Source: an uncultured Clostridia bacterium (GTDB lineage: Bacteria > Bacillota > Clostridia > Christensenellales > Aristaeellaceae). Taken from it: DNA of 5,581 nt. The position numbers and the translations under genes are program-made. How positions within the stretch are numbered: position 1 is the stretch's first letter; every line of letters starts with the position of its first letter. The notes under the pieces were generated by a model. It made no database searches. It was not told the origin of the DNA and worked only from the letters and a program-made list of their open reading frames with translations. The stretch spans positions 1 to 5,581 of the forward strand of contig CALVTV010000090.1 in NCBI GenBank assembly GCA_944363005.1, given 5' to 3'. This document shows, one piece after another, positions 1 through 4,975 of the stretch.

Positions 1-112
1 CTTCGCTCCCTGACTCCTTTTTTGAATCGCTTCGCGATAGGGGGCTGCGATGGGGCGGCCGGGCAATGCGTTTCGCGCTTGGTGGGGGTCGTATGGTGCT
101 TTGCCTGTATGC
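1..112. repeat. Repeat copy A, 5'-truncated, divergent middle
   Basis: Bases 1-38 match bases 127-164 of copy B apart from one T in the T run (six here, seven in B). The part after about base 60 differs: the GGGGC/GCCCC and GAGGGAT/ATCCCTC hairpins are missing and a different G/T-rich segment takes their place. The copy still ends with CCTGTATGC (104-112), close to CCTGTATAC that ends copy B (262-270). So both edges are kept while the middle is different. The start lies outside the window. Confidence 0.7.
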
Positions 113-270
113 GCCGTCAGGTGACGCTTCGCTCCCTGACTCCTTTTTTTGAATCGCTTCGCGATACGGGGTTACGATGGGGCTGCCGCCCCAAGCCCCG
201 CCCGAGGGATTTCATCCCTCGGACTCCCTTCCTCGCTTCGCGGCGGTTTTAAGGAACTTTCCCTGTATAC
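113..270. repeat. Repeat copy B, complete unit
   Basis: This is the only full unit with both edges. The terminator-like stem GTCAGG (116-121)/CCTGAC (135-140) is followed by seven T (144-150). ATCGC-TTC-GCGAT lies at 153-165, and the 9-bp stem CCGAGGGAT/ATCCCTCGG at 202-210/214-222 with loop TTC. GCTTCGC occurs at 126-132, 156-162 and 235-241. Confidence 0.85.
116..150 (+). terminator. Terminator-like hairpin plus T run in repeat copy B
   Basis: The 6-bp stem GTCAGG/CCTGAC encloses GACGCTTCGCTC-type sequence that can add two or three more pairs, followed after TCC by seven T. The orientation would stop transcription entering from the left, before it meets the oppositely transcribed exporter operon. 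The stem is short and has internal mismatches, so the activity is inferred. Confidence 0.45.
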
Positions 271-404
271 GCCGTCAGGTGACGCTTCGCTCCCTGACTC
301 CTTTTTTGAATCGCTTCGCGATAGGGGGTTACGATGGGGCTGCCGCCCCAAGCCCCGCCCGAGGGATTTCATCCCTCGGACTCCCTTCCTCGCTTCGCGG
401 CGGC
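271..404. repeat. Repeat copy C, 3' part diverges at the exporter operon
   Basis: It repeats copy B base for base except a few differences: a shorter T run of six and ATAGGGGG in place of ATACGGGG. After CGGCGG (about 403) the sequence leaves the unit, losing the ACTTTCCCTGTATAC tail. The exporter gene's stop codon follows at 415-417. GCTTCGC occurs at 284-290, 313-319 and 392-398; the strong GAGGGAT-TTC-ATCCCTC hairpin is at 361-377. Confidence 0.85.
274..307 (+). terminator. Terminator-like hairpin plus T run in repeat copy C
   Basis: Same structure as in copy B: stem GTCAGG (274-279)/CCTGAC (293-298), then TCC and six T (302-307). The right arm and T run of a third one are present at about 9-23 in copy A, its left arm being outside the window. 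Confidence 0.45.
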
Positions 405-414
405 AAAAAGAGGA

Positions 415-873
415 TTAGTGGGAAGTGTGATGCTGAATCCTCCGGCGTGCCAATGCGCGGAAGCAAACGCTCGTTACGGCGGCGCCTACGGCAATGGCGG
501 CAACGATTTGAACGGCTTCAAGGCCATGGGAGGCCGCCTGTCGCCCGTTATCCTCCACCAGGGCGAGCATCGCGCAATAAAAGTTATAGCCGGGCACGAG
601 CGGAACCAGCGAGGAGAGCAGGAAGATGGTGGACGGCAGGCGCATCATGCGGGCGAGCACCTCGCAGATGACCGTCACCGCAACAGTGGCAAAAAAGTGG
701 CTGAACATCAGGTTCTGTCCGCAATAGCGGTGCAGCACGATATAGATCACAAATCCGAGCATCCCCGTCAGCGATGTGGGCAGCACGGTATTGCGCGGCA
801 GATTGAGCACGAAGCCGAAGCCAAGCGTACCGCCAAAGGCGCCGGCGGCACACAGCAGAATGTCGGTCATCAC
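415..873 (-). CDS. Threonine/serine exporter family protein, small subunit (YjjB-like, ThrE_2/DUF3815)
   Basis: A membrane protein of 152 residues forming the C-terminal half of a split ThrE-type exporter. In the ThrE family the two halves are fused; in the YjjP/YjjB type (about 256 and 157 residues in E. coli, linked there to succinate export) they are separate, which matches this pair in size and order. It is nearly all hydrophobic, with about four to five membrane segments (around 4-23, 32-48, 57-75, 80-104, 118-140) and the family's PLVPG motif at 91-95 followed by an aromatic-rich stretch (YNFY). The tail is basic and His-rich (ARRRIQHH). The start is GTG at 873, overlapping the upstream stop by four bases (GTGA), or ATG at 870 (TGATG). 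The GGGAGGG ribosome site within the upstream gene sits better for the GTG. The overlap implies translational coupling. The substrate (Thr/Ser, succinate or another carboxylate) cannot be told from sequence. Confidence 0.88.
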   Translation of the reverse strand: MMTDILLCAAGAFGGTLGFGFVLNLPRNTVLPTSLTGMLGFVIYIVLHRYCGQNLMFSHFFATVAVTVICEVLARMMRLPSTIFLLSSLVPLVPGYNFYCAMLALVEDNGRQAASHGLEAVQIVAAIAVGAAVTSVCFRALARRRIQHHTSH

Positions 874-1634
874 AGCAGAATCCCTCCCAACATGGCCGTC
901 ATCTTCAGCCCAACGTACACGCCCAGCGCGGCCGCCGTCGCCAGCAGCAGCGCCTCCACGGCGCGCGTTACGCCGGAAATGAGGTCGCCATACATGGTAT
1001 CGCGCACGGCGTTGGTCATCAGCAGGCCGGAGAGCAGCGGCATGATCCCGCCGACGATGGCCGCATTCACGTTGCCATAGGGGAGAAACTGGTTGATCGC
1101 CTCCGCGGTGACGGCGGTGATGAGTCCGCCGGTGAAATTGCCGAAGAGGACGCCCATTTCCATATGGGAAAAGAGGGGCTGAATCGCCTGCACCAACACG
1201 CCGATGACGAACGCGACCAGAAACGAACCGGTTCGCCCGCCAAAGAGCAGGCTGAAGGATGCCGCCGCCAGGCCGCAGGAGAGCATCAGCGTCCGCTGCG
1301 AAGGGCCTTTGGCGTTTGCCGTTTCGTGAAGCAGGCGTTTGGCCTCGTCAAAGGAGAGCTTGCCCTGTTCCACCAGGCGGGAGACGTCGTTGGTGCGCGC
1401 CAGGCGCTTCATGTCGTTGCCCCGATGGCTGATGCGCATCAGTCGCGCGTGCCCGTCCGCCTCCACAAACAGCGACGTGGGAAACGCCGCGATGTGTACG
1501 TCCGGGAGCCCCAGGCCCTTGGCCATGCGCAGGGCGGTTTCTTCAACGCGGTATGTCTCTCCGCCGTTTTCCAGTATGAGCCGTGCGGCCAGGCAAATCA
1601 GCTCAATGCGCTCGTTGATGTAGTCTTTTTCCAT
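870..1634 (-). CDS. Threonine/serine exporter family protein, large subunit (YjjP-like, ThrE/DUF1212)
   Basis: A 254-residue inner-membrane protein, the N-terminal half of a split ThrE-type exporter. Residues 1-110 are soluble and carry the family's GGETYRVEET block (24-33); residues 114-246 form about five membrane segments. MPLLSGLLMTNAVRD (198-212), followed by MYGDLISG, corresponds to the conserved P-G-x-x-x-x-NA-x-RD region of ThrE proteins. Length matches YjjP (about 256). The start is ATG at 1634: it has GTGAGG just upstream and begins at the normal family position. An in-frame extension to 1766 is possible but would run through the promoter, so it is rejected. It is first in an operon with the small subunit, with which it must pair, and is transcribed from the consensus promoter at 1689-1717. 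The divergent GntR gene is the likely regulator. Substrate unknown; an amino acid or dicarboxylate is the family expectation. Confidence 0.9.
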   Translation of the reverse strand: MEKDYINERIELICLAARLILENGGETYRVEETALRMAKGLGLPDVHIAAFPTSLFVEADGHARLMRISHRGNDMKRLARTNDVSRLVEQGKLSFDEAKRLLHETANAKGPSQRTLMLSCGLAAASFSLLFGGRTGSFLVAFVIGVLVQAIQPLFSHMEMGVLFGNFTGGLITAVTAEAINQFLPYGNVNAAIVGGIMPLLSGLLMTNAVRDTMYGDLISGVTRAVEALLLATAAALGVYVGLKMTAMLGGILL

Positions 1635-1688
1635 ATGTTTTTCCTCACCCTGTGCGATTGAAAAGAGGGGCAACGCCTTCAAATGGGG

Positions 1689-1717
1689 ATTATACCGGTT
1701 GGCGCGCGGGGTGTCAA
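1689..1717 (-). promoter_or_regulatory. Sigma-A promoter of the exporter operon
   Basis: On the minus strand: TTGACA (1717-1712), 17-bp spacer, TATAAT (1694-1689), a perfect match to the housekeeping consensus. Transcription should start near 1682, giving a leader of about 48 bases before the ATG at 1634. Confidence 0.85.
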
Positions 1718-1749
1718 GCGGACTGGTACTTTTCTCCAAGCGGCAAGCG
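1715..1749. promoter_or_regulatory. Candidate operator: three CAAGCG direct repeats between divergent promoters
   Basis: CAAGCG occurs at 1715-1720, 1737-1742 and 1744-1749, the first two as CAAGCGG. They lie between the two divergent -35 boxes, the first overlapping the exporter -35. A palindrome TGTC-TT-GACA (1756-1765) overlaps the gntR -35. These are the natural places for a GntR/FCD operator, but neither matches a family consensus I can name, so the assignment is inference. Confidence 0.3.
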
Positions 1750-1759
1750 AACCCCTGTC

Positions 1760-1788
1760 TTGACACGGATGGCCTGAATGGTTATAAT
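1760..1788 (+). promoter_or_regulatory. Sigma-A promoter of the gntR gene
   Basis: TTGACA (1760-1765), 17-bp spacer, TATAAT (1783-1788): a perfect consensus promoter. Transcription should start near 1795, about 26 bases before the ATG at 1821, so the leader holds little beyond the GGAGG ribosome site at 1810-1814. Confidence 0.88.
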
Positions 1789-1820
1789 AAAAGAAGAATA
1801 GGCCTGGACGGAGGATACAC

Positions 1821-2519
1821 ATGAGTGAAGGTGCAACGCTCGATCAGGAGCAGATTTATCAGACGCTGGCAGCGGAGATCCTGCGCTTTGAGCACAAGCC
1901 CGGCGAGGTGATCAGCGAACATTACCTCTGCCAGCGTTTTTTGCTCTCGCGCACGCCCATGCGCAGCGTGCTTCAGCGGTTGCAGGAAAACGGCCTGGTG
2001 AACATCGTGCCGCGCAAGGGCAGCATGGTCACCAAGCTCAATCCCGATATCGTCGGCCAGATGATCTATGAGCGCGTGGCGGTGGAGAGCATGGTGCTGC
2101 GCGATTTTATCCTGGGCTGCACGCCGGCGGATGTTCTGCGGGTACACGCGCAGATGGACAAGTTGCTCAAGCTCGGCCGCGTCTTTGAGGAGGACCCCGA
2201 GCATTTTGAGGCCCAGCTCTTTTTGCAGACCGATTATGCCATGCACAAGCTCTGGTTTGAGGCGACGAACAAGCTGTTCCTCTGGGAGCGGCTCAGCGGC
2301 GTGCAATCGAGCTACACCCGCTTTTGCACGCTCGACATCCTGGAGGGCAACAACGTGCCCGACGTGCTCAGCGAACACGCCCAGATGCTCGCGCTCATCG
2401 ACAACCGCAACGTCGAGGGCATTGAATCGCTCATGCGCCGCCATCTGTACGGCGGCATGCGCCGTTTGGCCGGGGTGATGTTTACCAAATATGCCGGTTA
2501 CTTTGAGCCGCTGCCTTGA
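1821..2519 (+). CDS. GntR-family transcriptional regulator, FadR/FCD subfamily
   Basis: A 232-residue DNA-binding regulator of usual family length. Residues 11-73 form the GntR winged helix: YLCQRFLLSRTPMRSVLQRL is the recognition region, and PRKGSMV (64-70) is the wing. Residues 78-222 form the all-helical FCD ligand domain. Its metal site appears intact: Asp138 and His142 (TDYAMH), His186 (SEHAQ) and His208 (RRHLY), the D-x3-H...H...H arrangement of FCD proteins that bind carboxylate effectors through a metal ion. The start at 1821 is fixed by GGAGG six bases upstream and by the promoter at 1760-1788. It is divergent from the ThrE-type exporter operon, so the usual expectation is control of that operon and of itself in response to an exported organic or amino acid. 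This is inference; the effector cannot be read from sequence. A strong terminator follows. Confidence 0.92.
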   Translation: MSEGATLDQEQIYQTLAAEILRFEHKPGEVISEHYLCQRFLLSRTPMRSVLQRLQENGLVNIVPRKGSMVTKLNPDIVGQMIYERVAVESMVLRDFILGCTPADVLRVHAQMDKLLKLGRVFEEDPEHFEAQLFLQTDYAMHKLWFEATNKLFLWERLSGVQSSYTRFCTLDILEGNNVPDVLSEHAQMLALIDNRNVEGIESLMRRHLYGGMRRLAGVMFTKYAGYFEPLP

Positions 2520-2549
2520 GGCTTTGTTTTCTCCGCTCCGTATCAAATC

Positions 2550-2583
2550 AAAAGGGACATCCTGCGCGGATGTCCCTTTTTTT
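2550..2583 (+). terminator. Rho-independent terminator between convergent gntR and dnaA
   Basis: A perfect 13-bp stem AAAAGGGACATCC (2550-2562)/GGATGTCCCTTTT (2568-2580) with loop TGCGC, ending in a run of seven T (2577-2583). It stops gntR transcripts. Read from the dnaA side the stem is followed by TTTTGATTTG, so it probably works in both directions and ends the dnaA message too. Confidence 0.93.
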
Positions 2584-2605
2584 GCGTTGAACCGGAAAGC
2601 GGGCG

Positions 2606-3931
2606 TCACTTTTCGGCGATGATCTTTTTGAGGTCGGTGACGGCGCTCTTCATCTGCGTGCTGCTCTCCAGCATCTGCGTCACCTTGTCGCAGGAGTTGA
2701 TGATCGTGGAGTGGTCGCGCCCGAATGCGTCTCCGATGCGCGGCAGGCTCATGCTGGTCATCTCCCGGGTGAGGTAAACGGCCACATGGCGCGCCATCGC
2801 GATTTCCTTTTTGCGGGAGTTGCCGCGCAGCAGCGATGCGCTCAGCCCGTAGTAATCCGCGACGGCGTCGATAATCAGGTCCGGCGTGATGCGCTTGGGG
2901 TCGCGCACGACGGTGATGTCGTGCAGCGCGCGGGAGATGACCTCCTCGTCGATGGCGCAGTTGTTCAGCCGCGCATAGGCGTTCACGCGCGTCAGACTGC
3001 CTTCCAGTTCACGGATGTTGCTCTGAATCCGGTCCGCGATCAGTTCGAGCATGTCGTCCCCGATGACAATGCCCTCGTTTTCGGCCTTTTTGCGCAGGAT
3101 GGCAATTCGCGTGTCGAAGTCCGGCTTCTGGATGTCGGCGACCAGGCCCCATTCAAACCGGGAGCGCAGCCGCTCTTCCAGGCGGGCGATTTCCTTCGGC
3201 GGTTTATCGGAGGAAATGATGATCTGCTTGCCGGCGTTGTGCAGCGCGTTGAACGTATGGAAAAATTCCTCCTGCGTGGAATCGCGCCCCGCGATGAACT
3301 GGATATCGTCGAGCATGAGCACGTCCACATTGCGGAAACGGTCGCGGAACTCGACGTTCTTGTTGTTCTTGATGGCGGAGATCAGCTCATTGGTAAACAT
3401 CTCGCTGGGCAGGTACAAAAGCCGCAGGCTGGGGAAGTGATCCTGAATGAAGTGGCCGATGGCGTGCATCAGGTGGGTCTTGCCAAGGCCCACGCCGCCG
3501 TAGAGGAACAGCGGGTTATAGGCGGCGCCGGGCGCTTCCGCGACGGCCAGGGAGGCGGCATGGGCGAAGCGGTTGGAGGAGCCGACGACGAACGTGTCAA
3601 ACGTGGATTTGGGGTTGAACGTGTTGGCGCCGGGCATCTGGGTCAGGCTGTCCTTTTTCTGCTGGGCCTGCCATTCCACGCGCTCCATCACGCTCATCAG
3701 CTTGATTTGCATTTCGCGGCCGGCGGCCTGGCTGACGGCCCCCGTGATCATGGCCAGATAGCGCGCGCGCACGTTGTTTTCCATGTAGTCGCTGATGACC
3801 TCAAGGGCCAGCGTGTCATCCTGCACGTAGACCGGTTTGAGCGGCTGCTCGATCCATGTCGAAAACGAGACCGCGGAAACTTCCTCCCGCAGCAGCGCCT
3901 TTGCCCTTTCCCATAGTTCTACATGATCCAT
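2606..3931 (-). CDS. dnaA: Chromosomal replication initiator protein DnaA
   Basis: A 441-residue AAA+ ATPase that binds DnaA boxes and opens the replication origin; length is normal for Firmicutes. Domain I (about 1-80) has the LWERAKALL...SFSTWI pattern for self-association and helicase loading; a short linker follows (about 85-108). Domain III carries Walker A GGVGLGKT (145-152), Walker B VLMLDD (204-209), the RLRSRFEWGL box with the arginine-finger region (254-263) and the sensor II region NIRELEGSL (305-313). Domain IV (about 348-441) has the DNA-binding signature GRDHSTI (404-410). The start at ATG 3931 is chosen because GGAGGGG lies six bases upstream and MDHVELW aligns with known N-termini; an extension to 3985 would enter the origin. 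It has its own promoter in the origin at 4102-4130, with DnaA boxes on both sides, so autoregulation is likely. dnaN does not follow: the gene ends at a terminator facing gntR. Confidence 0.98.
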   Translation of the reverse strand: MDHVELWERAKALLREEVSAVSFSTWIEQPLKPVYVQDDTLALEVISDYMENNVRARYLAMITGAVSQAAGREMQIKLMSVMERVEWQAQQKKDSLTQMPGANTFNPKSTFDTFVVGSSNRFAHAASLAVAEAPGAAYNPLFLYGGVGLGKTHLMHAIGHFIQDHFPSLRLLYLPSEMFTNELISAIKNNKNVEFRDRFRNVDVLMLDDIQFIAGRDSTQEEFFHTFNALHNAGKQIIISSDKPPKEIARLEERLRSRFEWGLVADIQKPDFDTRIAILRKKAENEGIVIGDDMLELIADRIQSNIRELEGSLTRVNAYARLNNCAIDEEVISRALHDITVVRDPKRITPDLIIDAVADYYGLSASLLRGNSRKKEIAMARHVAVYLTREMTSMSLPRIGDAFGRDHSTIINSCDKVTQMLESSTQMKSAVTDLKKIIAEK

Positions 3932-3985
3932 CTCAAACCCCTCCGTATATCGTATGTAGTGCTGATGGCCGGTCTGTGCCGGCAC

Positions 3986-3994
3986 TTATGCACA
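3986..3994 (+). promoter_or_regulatory. DnaA box TTATGCACA
   Basis: Fits TTWTNCACA. It is the box closest to dnaA, within the predicted dnaA leader, 55 bases from the start codon. Confidence 0.7.
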
Positions 3995-4011
3995 GGAAAT
4001 CCACTTGCTCC

Positions 4012-4020
4012 TGTGGAAAA
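4012..4020 (-). promoter_or_regulatory. DnaA box TTTTCCACA
   Basis: Fits TTWTNCACA on the minus strand. It is followed at once by the degenerate box at 4023-4031 in the same orientation. Confidence 0.65.
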
Positions 4021-4051
4021 CCTGTGGAAGAAACCCCGTTTCTCCACAAAA

Positions 4052-4060
4052 TGTGGAAAA
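4052..4060 (-). promoter_or_regulatory. DnaA box TTTTCCACA
   Basis: Fits TTWTNCACA. It forms an inverted pair with the degenerate TTCTCCACA at 4040-4048 and lies 20 bases from the perfect box at 4072. Confidence 0.65.
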
Positions 4061-4071
4061 ACGGGAAAACC

Positions 4072-4080
4072 TGTGGATAA
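4072..4080 (-). promoter_or_regulatory. DnaA box TTATCCACA (perfect)
   Basis: Exact consensus on the minus strand. It sits just downstream of the predicted dnaA transcription start (about 4095), so DnaA bound here could block its own transcription. It also borders the AT-richer stretch. Confidence 0.85.
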
Positions 4081-4101
4081 CTTTTTTGATAGAACGTCCC
4101 T

Positions 4102-4130
4102 ATGATAGCAAAAGAAGCGAAGTTTTTCAA
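4102..4130 (-). promoter_or_regulatory. Predicted dnaA promoter inside the origin
   Basis: On the minus strand: TTGAAA (4130-4125), 17-bp spacer, TATCAT (4107-4102), each one mismatch from consensus. It would start transcription near 4095 and give a leader of about 165 bases carrying the left cluster of DnaA boxes. The perfect boxes at 4169 and 4202 lie upstream. Confidence 0.7.
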
Positions 4131-4168
4131 GGATTTTTCGGCGCGCGATTTTTACGGCAAAATGCAAG

Positions 4169-4177
4169 TTATCCACA
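4169..4177 (+). promoter_or_regulatory. DnaA box TTATCCACA (perfect)
   Basis: Exact consensus, plus strand, 33 bases (about three helical turns) from the identical box at 4202, so both face the same side of the DNA. Confidence 0.85.
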
Positions 4178-4201
4178 GGTGACCTGCCGGGGATGAGAAG
4201 G

Positions 4202-4210
4202 TTATCCACA
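4202..4210 (+). promoter_or_regulatory. DnaA box TTATCCACA (perfect)
   Basis: Exact consensus, plus strand. Second of the phased pair with 4169; the near-match TTATCCCCA follows at 4245-4253. Confidence 0.85.
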
Positions 4211-4335
4211 ACATCCTGTGGTTTCTGTGGACGGCTACCACAAATTATCCCCATGGATTGCGCTTTTTCCTTCATTTTCGCGCAAAACGGTGTGGAATTG
4301 CACACGAGAATTTGCTTATGTTTTTTCGCGAAACG

Positions 4336-4362
4336 TGTGGAAAAGGGCGAAAGTGTGGAAAA
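4336..4362 (-). promoter_or_regulatory. Pair of DnaA boxes TTTTCCACA
   Basis: Two identical minus-strand boxes, 4336-4344 and 4354-4362, offset by 18 bases. They are the outermost boxes on the kinase side, about 130 bases from the next good box, and may form a separate accessory cluster. Confidence 0.65.
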
Positions 4363-4372
4363 AGGGGGTGTT

Positions 4373-4402
4373 CAAAAGTGGACCCGGCGTTTGAAACGCG
4401 GG
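4373..4402 (-). terminator. Possible weak terminator after the kinase gene
   Basis: On the minus strand, CCC-GCGTT-TCA-AACGC-C-GGG (4402-4383) forms a hairpin with one bulged C, followed at 4377-4374 by TTTT. It lies 23 bases past the kinase stop and would keep transcription out of the origin. The T run is short and set back, so activity is uncertain. Confidence 0.35.
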
Positions 4403-4424
4403 CAAAAGGGCGCAAGTTCGGGTT

Positions 4425-4943
4425 TTACGGGCGCGCGGCGGGGCGTTCGCCCAGGGAGCGGATCTCGCCGGCGATCTGCGAAACGGTCTTCCCGTCCGTA
4501 TTGATCTTGACCGTCTGCAGGTTTGCGTAGAGCGGCAGGCGCAAGAGGCTTCGCTCGATGACGTCCGCCGTGCGCAGCCCCCGCGCGACGTCCGCTTGCA
4601 GCCGGGCGCGCAGCGTCTTTGCGCTTGCCGTCAGCGAGACGCAGAAAACCTCGCAGTCCCGCGTATCCAGCCCGCGCAGAATCGCCTCGATGATCGCCTG
4701 TTCGTGCATCACCCAGGCAAAGACGATGTGCTCATACGCCGTGCAGCCTAGAAAGTTGCGCAGCGTGTGAACGATGTTGTCCATCACCATGGCGCGCGTT
4801 TCCTCCGTCACCACAAACGGATCGGCAAACCAGCACCAGTCCCCGTCCAGAAACACGCAATGCGGCAGGTCGCCAAGCAGCCTGCGGCAGACCGTGGTCT
4901 TGCCCACGCCCATCGGCCCCCCGATCAGATACAGCCGCTTCAT
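4425..4943 (-). CDS. Small P-loop kinase (AAA_33-type ATPase, substrate unknown)
   Basis: A 172-residue soluble protein with the fold of small nucleotide, shikimate or antibiotic kinases. It has Walker A GGPMGVGKTT (8-17) directly after the first strand, LDGDW (32-36), where such kinases bind substrate and metal, a hydrophobic strand HIVFAWVMH (72-80), a strand CEVFCVSL (97-104) followed by an Arg-rich lid (ASAKTLRARLQADVARGLR, 106-124), and a C-terminal strand-helix KINTDGKTVSQIAGEI, resembling the usual I-D-T...E-I ending. Start: ATG 4943 has GGAGG eight bases upstream; the in-frame TTG at 4958 would overlap that ribosome site. It follows the acetyltransferase gene by 32 bases on the same strand, with no promoter seen between, so they are probably co-transcribed. 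A phosphotransferase acting on a small molecule is the likely role. The substrate cannot be inferred, and its place beside the origin says nothing specific about it. Confidence 0.8.
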   Translation of the reverse strand: MKRLYLIGGPMGVGKTTVCRRLLGDLPHCVFLDGDWCWFADPFVVTEETRAMVMDNIVHTLRNFLGCTAYEHIVFAWVMHEQAIIEAILRGLDTRDCEVFCVSLTASAKTLRARLQADVARGLRTADVIERSLLRLPLYANLQTVKINTDGKTVSQIAGEIRSLGERPAARP

Positions 4944-4975
4944 CCTTCCCGCCTCCAAATGAATTCCTGCACGGG

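Larger units (their letters stand above)
1..404. repeat. Tandem array of a ~158-bp hairpin-rich intergenic repeat (three copies)
   Basis: This stretch holds no credible gene. It is built from three copies of one unit: copy A (1-112, cut by the window edge and internally divergent), copy B (113-270) and copy C (271 to about 404). B and C start with GCCGTCAGGTGACG and are almost identical for about 130 bases, with an exact 158-base offset. Each full unit carries, in order, a GTCAGG/CCTGAC stem followed by a T run, an ATCGC-TTC-GCGAT hairpin, a GGGGC/GCCCC stem, a 9-bp CCGAGGGAT-TTC-ATCCCTCGG hairpin and a CGC-TTC-GCG hairpin. It ends 10 bases before the stop codon of the minus-strand exporter gene. 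The layout resembles dispersed intergenic (REP/MITE-like) repeats. No transposase or target-site duplication is visible, so mobility is unproven. Confidence 0.9.
3932..4424. other. Probable chromosomal replication origin (oriC), gene-free DnaA-box region
   Basis: This 493-bp gap between dnaA and the kinase gene contains eight sites fitting TTWTNCACA: TTATGCACA at 3986(+); TTTTCCACA at 4012(-), 4052(-), 4336(-) and 4354(-); TTATCCACA at 4072(-), 4169(+) and 4202(+). Weaker one-mismatch sites include 4023-4031(-), 4040-4048(+) and 4245-4253(+). The stretch 4081-4170 is about 61% A+T by hand count, higher than its surroundings, and lies between the two groups of perfect boxes, so it is the best candidate for the unwinding region. 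I do not see a clear DnaA-trio array. Position next to dnaA and box density fit a Firmicute origin. Which part unwinds is inference. Confidence 0.85.

Noticed and set aside
1..404. CRISPR array
   Set aside because: The repeating unit is about 158 bp with no short spacers, and successive copies match over nearly the whole length.
177..1080. Overlapping plus-strand open frames across the repeats and into the exporter genes (177-671 and 334-1080)
   Set aside because: They translate the hairpin repeats and the reverse strand of the exporter genes, in different frames in each repeat copy; the minus-strand genes have family matches and proper starts.
1782..2609. 275-codon minus-strand open frame opposite gntR
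   Set aside because: It is antisense to a clear GntR/FCD protein, crosses the terminator and starts inside the dnaA end region. Long antisense frames are expected in GC-rich genes.
2711..3916. 401-codon plus-strand open frame opposite dnaA
   Set aside because: It lies wholly inside dnaA on the other strand, has His/Val/Asp-rich composition typical of antisense translation and no recognisable domain.
4081..4140. DnaA-trio array beside the box at 4072
   Set aside because: Isolated GATAG and TATGATAG sequences are present, but no run of three or more phased trios after a box.
3919..4305. 128-codon minus-strand open frame through the origin
   Set aside because: It would code through the DnaA boxes and the dnaA promoter, and its end overlaps the dnaA start in another frame; no family resemblance.
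4193..4530. Plus-strand open frames from the origin into the kinase gene (4193-4504, 4258-4530)
   Set aside because: They overlap DnaA boxes and the 3' end of the kinase gene on the opposite strand, without a convincing ribosome site or domain.
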